Part shown: piece by piece, positions 56,095 through 64,000 of the stretch
How the letters are laid out: each line of letters opens with the position of its first letter
How positions within the stretch are numbered: position 1 is the first letter of the stretch
From: Craterostigma plantagineum
Taxonomy: Eukaryota; Streptophyta; Magnoliopsida; Lamiales; Linderniaceae
Reading direction: 5' to 3'
DNA length: 64,000 nucleotides
Assembly: GCA_027422505.1 (NCBI GenBank)
Contig: JAPQWV010000337.1
Location: 434,001-498,000 of the forward strand
Notes under the pieces: generated by a model
What the model was told of the DNA's origin: nothing
Database searches by the model: none
What the model saw: the letters and a program-made list of their open reading frames with translations, nothing else
Made by a program: the position numbers and the translations under genes

Positions 56095-56608
56095 TGCTAC
56101 AAGCAAATTTGTGAGACGATTGGAATTGAAGAATACAATCGTTTAACATGAAATTTGTGAGACGATTGGAATTGAAGAATACAATCGTTTAACATGGTTC
56201 GGATTTGAAACAATCCTACATCCACGACCCAAGGAAATTCTGATCTTTATTGACGCTGATGATTTTACAGACTTAGGAAGCTCTACCTACACTGCACATT
56301 TACATCAGAAAAACGAAGAACGATCAAGGAGGAAAATGATCAAGATCGCATACACACAGTATGGAGTGTAATCGAAGTGAAGAAGAACAAAAAATTGAAT
56401 TCTCCCGCCTTATTTAGCATTAACTAAAATTCTTTAACTTCGTGAAAAACGCTGTTTGCTAAAGCATCTTTATAAGTTTGATCGGCCCTTGTGTTAAAAA
56501 CGGCTTCTACACATTACGCGCCTTTTCTTCAGTTGGCGCCTTATAAATACTCAAAAAGTAGTTTCGAACATCAACTTAGCTTCACTTGTTCTTCACTTGA
56601 TTTCAACA
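56095..56608 (-). repeat. 5' LTR (element sense) of the old Copia element, with a tandem duplication
   Basis: This is about 514 bp, homologous to 39952-40415. It is longer because a segment of about 48 bp (AAATTTGTGAGACGATTGGA... TTTAACATG) occurs twice in tandem at about 56105-56200. I did not find a tRNA-Met primer-binding site next to it. Confidence 0.75.
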
Positions 56609-57106
56609 TATATTGAAAAACATAAAACAAATTGCAGCAAAGAAAAATAACGAAGTAACATCGACAAATAAAAATAAACAAAGAAACATTGATCATAACA
56701 GAAATCGTGATAAAGTTCGATAAAAAGTGTAAAACGTTAATAGTTCAAAAAAATTACGACAAGATACGACAAAACATTAATCTAAAAAAGAGATAAAATA
56801 AAATACGATAAAAACTTAATCCATTTTTTTTAGTTATATTATTTAATGATATGAAAACTATTATAATCGATAATTGAACAAGTAAATTGTTGTGAGTATG
56901 TTAGCCTTAATTTAGGATTGCGTCTGGTTAATTTTCATTTTTTAGATATGATATGAAAAATCTAAAATGAAAATATTGATAGTGGAAAGTCTTTGGTTCG
57001 AATGAACTTTTTTATTATTATAGTAAATCTAATCAGGAACGGAGATTCACCATTTGACTCAAATAGGATTGGGGTCGGGGTCGGGATGGATAGGGAACAT
57101 CAATCC
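56609..57106. other. AT-rich spacer between two Copia elements
   Basis: A-rich sequence to about 56950 is followed by a short GGGGTCGGGGTCGGGATGG run (57069-57089). No gene or clear repeat boundary was seen apart from the flanking LTRs. Confidence 0.5.
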
Positions 57107-57402
57107 TGTTGGTCCCGATTGCACCAAACAAGGAATCAAAGAGGCTTTAATGGAATGAAAAAGGGAGAGGATCTCACCTTCAAGTGTGTTTATTGTGTGA
57201 AAATTAAGATAAGCCTTTTTCTTTGATTACTTTAAAAAGTGAGTTGGTAAAACCTTATATACCACATTAACCCTAGGTATATTAAGGCCCAATCACTAAA
57301 TATAAAATAATTACATTATAGTCCTAAGCCTAAGCTAAAGGATAATTACAAAATAAATCCTAAGACTTAAACTATTGACACAATCAATTAAATATCCTAA
57401 CA
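57107..57402 (-). repeat. 3' LTR of the right-hand Sirevirus-like element (inferred limits)
   Basis: The right limit is fixed by the polypurine tract followed (minus sense) by TGTTAGGATATT. The left limit is inferred from TGTTGGTCCCG at 57107, which would give an LTR running TG...CA of 296 bp. The partner LTR is outside the window, so the limit cannot be confirmed. Confidence 0.55.
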
Positions 57403-57460
57403 ATCTCCCCCTTTGTGTCAATTGTTGGGAGTCTTGGATCTTGGGCGTTGTGGTGGTGGA

Positions 57461-60400
57461 TTAGCGGGTGAGTGTTTCGCGAAGTCCTAGCTTGAACTCG
57501 AAGGCGCGGAGATTCCTTCGAAGAACCATTCGATCTGCTATAGCGTCAATGAACTTCGCGAACTTGGATCGGCAGAGGGGATCTTCTTCCGAAAGAATGC
57601 GGCGAATCCTCATGAGTTTGTCTTGGATAATGGTAAGCGTTCCATCCGAGAATTTTGCCACTTCGGAGCAGCGCAGCAACCTCATCTTTCCTTTGTAGTT
57701 CGAGTAGGAGACCGCAGGATCATCTCCGTCGATCACATCGCCCTCTCGGTAGTCGTCCGCGTTCTTGAAAGATGGACGAGTCAGATTCACCTTCTTCAGG
57801 TTGTGCTCCACCGCCATCTGCAGATCGTGGGTGGCGAAGAATCTGACCTGTCGGAGCATGTGGCGTTTGAGAGCCACATATCCCATGGTGACCGGTTCAG
57901 CACGTACGAGATGTCCAGAACTTCTGAGAACGAGTCTGAACTGCTTCATGGATTCCAGCATGCTGTACAGGTCGCCCAGGCGCAGAAACTTAAAGTCCGC
58001 CTCACTGACTTCACAGTAGCTCTCATCCTGCCTCATTACTGTGAATACTGGATAATGGACAGGTCCTTTGGACTCTTGGCGGAGGTCAGTGACTTTGCAG
58101 ATGGGGGCCCGATTCATTTCCTGAGCGATGTTTTCCTCATCGAATAGCGTCCTTTTTGTGCATTTGTGGCAAAGAAGGCTCCATCGATAGAGCTGCTTCT
58201 TTCTCTCGCTCCAATTTTGGATGTTCATCAGCTCATATTCGTCGAAGGTTGTGATGATCTGCTCCTTGCGTCGCCAGATCCTCTTCCTGATCTCTTCTTG
58301 AAATGGCGCGGTGATCTTTTTGTTTTCCCACGGTGCTTCCGGTATATCCACCGTGGGCACATCCGTTTGAGCAGCAGGAGCCTCAGTTTGCTGCGCTTGG
58401 AATTGGAGGATGTTCTCGAGCTCGGCAGGTTCAGCGTCGTACTCCTCTCCGTTCTCGTCGTCTGCGGTGTTGATCAGCGTGAGCGAGGCTTCCTTTAGCA
58501 GACGTCGAGCGTTTTCCACCAACTTCCTGGCTGCTACTGCATCGGCGGGTGTGTACAGCCATTCATCGTTGAAGATGTAGGCCTCGATCTCGTTCTGTGC
58601 GCAGTAGACATCCTCGGAAGATATATTGGAATCGGTGTTGAGAGGGGTATGGCTGTGTGGTGGCGAAGGTGTTGCATCGGAGGAGTTTGAGGATTGTGGG
58701 GATGGTTGTGGTGGAGATTCTGGTGGTTCAGTTGTGGTGATGGTTTTGGCAAGGATGATTTGGGTGTCGGGTGGTGTAGGTGTGGTGGTGGCCTCTAACG
58801 TCGATGTGATAGTTAGAGGTTCGGAGACTGTGGGTGGAGACGGTGTGGGGGTGGTCTCTAACGCCGATGTGACGATTAGAGTTTTGGAGACGGTAGTGGG
58901 TGGTGGTGAGGGTGATTTGGCTAGTGACTAAGGGTAAATAAGGTGGGATTTTTGGCTAGTGGGGTGTGAGGTTTCTGTTACGGGCGTTGTTTCAGGCCCG
59001 GAGGAGGAGGACGGCGTCGAGTGCATGAGTCCTTGGGATTGTTGGCCTAGCTGCCTATTCTCCCCCTCGCGGCGATCTTGATCATCGTCTTGATCGTCGC
59101 GCCTGATCCCGCTGGACTCGCCTTGAGCGCGGCAAGTCATGGGTTGAGTCATCATTCTCTTCATCTGCTGTTCCTCCTCGTCTAGTTCCGTCATCGACTC
59201 GAATCTTGCTCGTAGGAGGTAGAAGAGCTCCTTCGCAGAAATGGCAGAGAGAATGGCTTCAGCGTCCACATTTTGAGTCGGTGGTGGCGTCTCCGGGGCC
59301 ACACCTTTCCCTTTGTCGACGGTGGACGCATCGAGACGCGCGTAAACTTTATCGAGAATCGACGCCTCAAGAGTCTTTGCAAACTCTTGAAGACGTGTCT
59401 CTAGCGCGGTCTCGGTGACGAATTGGGGTAAATCTAACAAGTTGGAATCATGAAGAAATCCAACTGACACCGAATCGGAGAATATAGCCGATCGGCCGCC
59501 CGTTTGCACAGAAAAGACAGGGCCACTCAGACTTCCCGTTGGCATCATTGATGAGACAGACTCAATCGAATGATGGCCTAGGCTCACGGTTGTTGTGATG
59601 TTGGCCGTGCTAGGTCTTCCGCTCTCAGTCACAGAGACATCACCGAGCGTTCTGACAGAGTCACGAAGACTCTGTGGTGCGGTAGAAGGTGTATGTGTCC
59701 TAGAAATGTATGAAACTATGGGGAGTGAGGGCACTATACTCGATGTGCATGAAGAGGATGCAGTCTGAGGCGAGGGACTGCTTGTGTCAACATCGACTAT
59801 CTCCAAGCGGGATGTCGATGGCATACGTGGCTCCTCGTGGAATGAAATATCTTCCTGTAGAGAGGAAGATAAGTGGATTGGTGGGGTCGTTTGCGTGGTT
59901 GAGCCAGATGCCACGTCTTCTACTCGGGAGGTGAACACATCACCTCCTGTACCTATTGGTTCGGCTCGGCTTATATGTGGCTGAGGAGGTCGATCGTGTT
60001 TTTGTTTAGATCGACGCTCCGTGGGGCGGCTTACGTCATCCTCTCGCGACCGTTTTTTCGGAGCGCGGGTGGAAGAGGATGCGGCGCGACTCGATGACTT
60101 TTTGGAGGTGGTGGTGGTGGGTTTTTGGCTGGTCCCGGGGTTAGGAGCAGTGGGGTTGATCTGCGCCATAGGGACAGTAGTTAGTGGATGAGGGCTTTCG
60201 CGGAACGAGGCAGTTGAGGCACGGTATTCTTGGACGTGCAGGTTGGTCGGGTTGGCGTAGGCGAGGACGTCGTCTGGGATTATCATTGCGTGTCGATCTT
60301 TCGCCGGTGTGTTTTTCTTGGCGAACTTCTCGACAGTGGGGATTTGGAAGTGTTCCGTGGCTGGGCGGAGGCGAATGTTGGTGGAGTGCAGGCGGAAATG

Positions 60401-60860
60401 TCTGATGAGAGCTGGGAGCCACCGCATGTAGGGGACGAAGCGGTTTGTGACTCCCTTGGCGATTTCTCGGTCGCGCCGTTGGATTATGGAGACGAGATCC
60501 ATCCATATGATGTCGGCGTAATTGTACTTGCGGTTGTGGGCAATGCCGGTAAGGATGGTGAGGACTTGAGAGTTTCCGCGGTCCTGACCAGCATGCTTCC
60601 CTGACATGCATTTGTTCACCAGCAGGTACAATGTTCGCCACGGTTGAGGTAGATTGCGGGTGGTGACTTCACTGAGGACAAGTAGGCCCTTCTTCTTCTT
60701 GGTTTCTGGTTGATAGCCCAGCCGGTCTATGTCCTCGATGAGTTGTTCATGGGTTGGTAGCGGGTCGTATGGTGAGTAGATTGGGAGTTGAAGCACTTCT
60801 TGGAGTATCTTTCGAGTGAGGACCACCGTTTCTTGATCAATCATGGCGGATAATTTCATG
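57461..60860 (-). pseudogene. Sirevirus env-like ORF, long, one in-frame stop
   Basis: The frame at 58928-60859 (643 codons) stops at a TAG (58928-58930). It continues in the same register, SLAKSPSPPPTTVSKTL through NIQNWSERKKQLYRWSLLCH, to 57461, about 1,130 codons in all. The N-terminal part (LQEVLQLPIYSPYDPLPTHE, TTRNLPQPWRTLYLLVNKCM, YNYADIIWMDLVSIIQRRDR, RFVPYMRWLPALIRHFRLHS) is the conserved domain of the extra ORF carried 3' of pol by Sirevirus-like Copia elements. The middle is Ser/Thr/Pro-rich. A second globular part lies at the C-terminus. 'Env-like' is a positional label: I see no convincing signal peptide or transmembrane helix. Confidence 0.72.
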
Positions 60861-60935
60861 GAATTTCTTCAAGAAGCTTACATGGAACACTGGGTGGATC
60901 CGATATTTAGGTGGAAGCAACAACCTGTACGCCAC
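60840..60935 (-). pseudogene. Fragment of Ty3/gypsy pol (integrase C-terminal end) inside the env-like region
   Basis: Starting at 60935 the minus strand reads VAYRLLLPPKYR then IHPVFHVSFLKKFHEI in one frame. The AYRL-LP ... IHPVFHVS-LK pattern is the well-known conserved end of Ty3/gypsy integrases, just before the chromodomain or tail, and has no place in a Copia element. It lies exactly between the first env-like fragment (60907-61266) and the start of the long env-like frame, in a different register. Confidence 0.8.
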
Positions 60936-61266
60936 TTGGAAAGTTTTTAGCTAGGTGGAGTGGTCCAGCTATCTGCAGCGTATGCCAGAATTGTTGAACA
61001 TACACTTGTGCTTCTGGCTCGCCATGAGTGAGGGCGTGGCGAAGTGGGTGCCCTTTGAGGATTTCTATAATGACGGGGGCATCGCACCGAAAGGTGTCCA
61101 AGTCCACCATGTAGTTGTTGGGAATTAGGGCCGCCCATTGACTTAGTGGGAAGATCTCCTCGGGTGGTGGGACATAGGTACGCGTGTTGAGCTCGATGCG
61201 AGCGATGTCCCTTTGGATTGCAGCCGCCTCAAGTGCTTCAATTGTGCCTTGATCTTTGTTTGTCAT
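60907..61266 (-). pseudogene. N-terminal segment of the env-like ORF
   Basis: This frame of 119 codons starts MTNKDQGTIEALEAAAIQRD and contains VDLDTFRCDAPVIIEILKGH and YVQQFWHTLQIAGPLHLAKN. It matches the start of Sirevirus extra ORFs (Y-QQFWHT motif). It stops at 60907 and is out of register with the following frame because of the Ty3/gypsy-like insertion. Confidence 0.68.
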
Positions 61267-61851
61267 ATCGAAATGCTGATTTGTGGAACTGGAGTTAGCA
61301 GAAAATAGATTTTGATTGCGGATTTGATGACGACGAAGATGCGAGGAGTTGCGAAATTTTGAAAGAGGGGGTTGCGAAAGTTTTGAATTTTCTCGGGAAT
61401 TTTTAGGATTGTAAAAAGTGTTAAGTGTTTAGGGTTTTAGGGGTTTTAGTCACTGTTTATGCGAAATTTTTGAGTTAATGGGCCGAAATCTCGTGGGCTT
61501 GGTCAGACCTCAACTGAGTTGAATTTTGCGGGCTTGGTCAACATTGGGTCCAATTGAAATTCAATTGGTCCAATTTTGACCCTGTTTGACCAGAAATTTT
61601 AAAATTCAACCCAAAATATTTTAATCGGTCCAATTTTGACTCAGTTTGTCCAAACTTTAAAGTTTCAACCCAAAATCAGAAACTCCCCCTTAATCGAAAA
61701 ACTCCCCTTTTTAAATAATGGAAATATCAGAAGCTCCCCCTTAATCGAAAACTCCCCCTCAAAAGATATAATTCAGAAGACACCTAGAAAATGGAGTGAA
61801 ATGGAGAAGGAAATATGTACACTTTATCAAAGTTCATGTAGGGTCGATTGA
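61267..61851 (-). other. Spacer between RNase H and env-like ORF with repeated polypurine-like motifs
   Basis: This is non-coding. On the minus strand four AGGGGGAG- or AGGGGAG-type motifs lie in about 80 bp (61680-61762), two of them embedded in the longer repeat ATTAAGGGGGAG. TCAATTGGTCCAATTTTGAC-type tandem repeats lie at about 61560-61640. Confidence 0.65.
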
Positions 61852-63308
61852 TCACAACTGAATATTCAACATGCCCAACATAGTCACAAGGTGTTGGAAT
61901 CGTTTGACATCCAACGGTTTTGTGAAAATGTCGGCTAGTTGATCTTCGGTAGTGACGTAGTGCAATTCAATTGTCCCTTGTTCAACATGTTCTTTGATGA
62001 AGTGGTGACGAATATCTATGTGTTTCGTTCTCGAGTGATGTACTGGATTACTCGTCATCGCAATCGCACTCTTTGAGTCACAATAAATGGGAATTTTATC
62101 AACATGAAAATTAAAATCTCGTAGTTGGGTTCTCATCCACAAAAGCTGTGAACAACAACTAGCGGCGGCGACATATTCTGCCTCCGTCGACGAAGTTGAG
62201 ACACAGTTTTGTTTTCGAGACGACCAACTTACGAGTTTACCGCCCAAGAAGTGTGCAGCTCCAGAGGTGCTTTTTCTATCCATCTTGCATCCTGCGTAAT
62301 CCGAGTCAGAGAATCCAACCAGCTTGAAGTCCGATCGAGTGGGGTACCACAAACCCAGATTGGGTGTTCCTTTGAGATAGCGGAGAATCCTTTTGACAGC
62401 AGTGAGATGGGATTCCTTCGGTGTAGCCTGAAAACGAGCGCAGATTCCTGTCGAGAGAACGATATCCGGTCGACTAGCAGTGAGGTACAGAAGAGAGCCT
62501 ATTATCCCACGATAGACGGTTTGGTCGACGGGAGCACCAGATGGGTCCGCGTCGGGTCGGCCAGAGGGAGACATAGGTGTTGCAGCAGTCTTAGCATCCT
62601 TCATTCCATATTTCTCGAGGATGTCATGGATGTATTTGGACTGGTTGATGAAGATTCCGTCGGGGAGTTGTTTTACTTGAAGACCAAGAAAGAAATTCAG
62701 CTCGCCCATCATACTCATTTCGAATTTTTCTTTCATCAATTCTGCGAACTCTTCACACAGTTATGGTTCAGTCGATCCAAAAATAATGTCATCGACATAA
62801 ATCTGTACAATCATGATGTCAGGGTCACTCCGCTTGGTGAAGAGGGTTGTATCCAGAGATCCTTTCTTGAATCCAGACTGAACGAGGAAATCTGAAAGGA
62901 CGTCATACCAAGCTCGGGGAGCCTGTTTTAGTCCGTAGAGAGCCTTGTAGAGTCGATATACGTGATGAGGAAACTCTTCGCTCAAGAACCCTTCAGGTTG
63001 ATCAACGTACACTTCTTCTTTGAGAAATCCATTCAGAAATGCAGTCTTCACATCCATTTGGTAGACTTTAAAGTTCTTGTGAGCAGCAAAGGCAAGAAAA
63101 ATTCGTATAGCTTCGATCCTGGCAACGGGGGCAAAAGTTTCATCGTAGTCGATGCCTTCTTGTTGGTTGTACCCTTTAGCCACAAGTCTTGCTTTATTGC
63201 GAATGACAACACCATCTTCGTCCTTTTTGTTCTTGAAGATCCACTTCGTGCCGATAATGGATCTGTTGTGAGGTCGTGGTACGAGTTCCCAAACTTGTAG
63301 ACGTTCAA
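61852..63308 (-). pseudogene. Reverse transcriptase and RNase H of the right-hand Sirevirus-like element
   Basis: The frames at 63048-63308, 62761-63183 and 61852-62739 form one RT-RNase H block. RT motifs are [60 protein letters not shown] and [14 protein letters not shown]. RNase H motifs are VGFSDSDYAGCKMDRKSTSG, STSSTEAEYVAAASCCSQLL, PIYCDSKSAIAMTSNPVHHS and DQLADIFTKPLDVKRFQHLV. In-frame stops occur at 62761 (after FGSTEP) and 63310 (after MQEEIN). There is also a register change near 63185. The catalytic residues are present. Confidence 0.9.
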
Positions 63309-63309
63309 A

Positions 63310-63909
63310 CTAATTTATTTCCTCCTGCATTGCAATCAGCCAATCAGGATCGTTGAGAGCTTCAGCTACTCGTGATGGTTCGACTTGACTGAGATAGCAA
63401 GCAAACAGACTTTCATTCATCGTGGCTGAACGTGTCGAAACACCGGATGTGGGGTCCCCAATAATCTGGTCTGTAGGATGAGACTGAGCCCAGAGTGGTA
63501 CATTGGTCTGTGAGGAGCTAGCCGCATTTGTGTCTATTGGAGGCTCATTAGATTGGGGTCCGGTGTCCGAAGGAGAGATTTCAACCGTAGTGGATTGAGA
63601 GGGTTCAGCATCAGGATCAGCAATGTTCCCAGGGTTGGGTGAAATGTCGTCTTCGTTGAGATTGAGTGCATCCAAGTTTGGAGGAACGACGTCATTGCCG
63701 ATAGTTGGTTGTGTAGGTGGAGTGGGTGCAGCGGTAGGTTGAGTGGTGGCGACGGGAGTCTTGGGGACTGGATAAAAGTACTCGAAGAGCAGATCGAGAT
63801 CCAGTTCACCAGAGTTGCCCTCAGATGAGGAAGTTCCTGCCGTTGAAGGTTGACCTTTTGTCAACGACTGTAGAAGACCTGGTTCTGGACTAATATGAGC
63901 AGAAGCCAT
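63310..63909 (-). pseudogene. pol linker before RT of the right-hand Sirevirus-like element
   Basis: This 199-codon frame is rich in Pro, Thr and Ser (the variable linker between integrase and RT). It ends MNESLFACYLSQVEPSRVAE, ALNDPDWLIAMQEEIN, which is the conserved approach to the RT domain. A stop follows at 63310. Upstream (beyond 63909) the sequence continues off the window, where integrase is expected. Confidence 0.8.
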
Positions 63910-64000
63910 GAGGTCGCCTTCGCTTTCGTCAAAGGTGACATTTGTGCTCTCAATTACTGATCGTCTCTCCCTAAGATAGACTCTGTATGCCTTCGAGTTC

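Larger units (their letters stand above)
39952..56608 (-). mobile_element. Old Copia LTR retrotransposon, host of four later insertions
   Basis: The LTRs are about 39952-40415 and 56095-56608, both ending GATTTCAACA on the plus strand. A possible TATAT target duplication lies at 39947-39951 and 56609-56613 (low complexity, so weak). In minus sense the order is LTR, leader, gag (54930-55991), protease (split by a Mutator-like element), GAG-pre-integrase, integrase (split by a gag-only LTR element), linker (followed by a Cassandra TRIM), RT (mostly deleted), RNase H and LTR. The LTRs differ by roughly 8-9% by eye, older than the other dated elements. Without insertions it would be about 4.7 kb. 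Confidence 0.87.
57107..64000 (-). mobile_element. Sirevirus-like Copia element, 3' part, extending beyond the window
   Basis: In minus sense from the right edge it has the pol linker, RT, RNase H (63909 to 61852), a spacer with polypurine-like motifs, an env-like ORF (61266 to 57461), a polypurine tract (AAAGGGGGAGATTG, 57403-57413) and an LTR (57107-57402). gag, protease, integrase and the 5' LTR must lie beyond 64000. RT and RNase H are open apart from two in-frame stops, so this copy is better preserved than the 2.9-23.4 kb element and differs from it in its env-like region. Confidence 0.87.

Noticed and set aside
57623..58147. Plus-strand frame of 174 codons across the env-like ORF
   Set aside because: It is antisense to the long minus-strand env-like frame and has no recognisable domain.

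Overview
This window is nuclear DNA from a flowering plant, probably a eudicot (inferred). The grounds are spliced plant genes (a GTE-type bromodomain protein, a PP2A B' subunit and a broken response-regulator receiver gene) and dense plant-type retrotransposons: Copia elements with env-like ORFs, a Cassandra-type TRIM carrying a 5S rRNA-like promoter, an L1-type LINE, a TRIM/SMART cluster and a Mutator-like element. The species cannot be named from sequence alone.

Layout. 1-2.5 kb is AT-rich DNA with a 5'-truncated LINE. From 2.69 to 24.0 kb a minus-strand response-regulator receiver gene is split: exons 1-2 lie at 23.5-24.0 kb and exon 3 at 2.69-2.84 kb. The intron between them holds a 20.5-kb plus-strand Sirevirus-like Copia element (2889-23412). 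That element was itself split by a second, minus-strand Copia element (7199-17073, target duplication CCAAC). 24-27 kb is AT-rich and carries MITE-like, TRIM-like and foldback repeats. 27,046-31,869 is a full-length L1-type LINE (minus strand) with a 17-bp target-site duplication.

32.7-38.4 kb is the genic island: a GTE8/9/10/11-like BET factor (+, 11 coding exons, 712 aa) and a PP2A B' (B56) subunit (-, 2 coding exons, 517 aa), arranged tail to tail. Both look intact.

39.95-56.6 kb is an old minus-strand Copia element that has been a repeated landing site. It contains a Cassandra TRIM (41,552-44,599), which holds a 2.2-kb solo LTR (TSD CCTCT) of the same family as the 7-17 kb element. It also contains a young 7.8-kb gag-only element with 3.1-kb LTRs (TSD GGTAG) and a 1.08-kb Mutator-like element (10-bp TSD). 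57.1-64 kb is the 3' part of another Sirevirus-like element (-): LTR, a very long env-like ORF containing a patch of Ty3/gypsy pol, an array of polypurine-like motifs, RNase H and RT. It runs off the window.

Most informative points: the receiver gene split by a nested insertion, with a frameshift and a premature stop; an array of eight small potential stem-loops with a constant loop and co-varying stems in the LTRs of the gag-only element; clustered perfect palindromes in the 2.2-kb Copia LTR that differ by deletions centred on the palindromes; the Ty3/gypsy fragment inside a Copia env-like region; and the readable nesting order. All mismatch counts were made by eye and are approximate.
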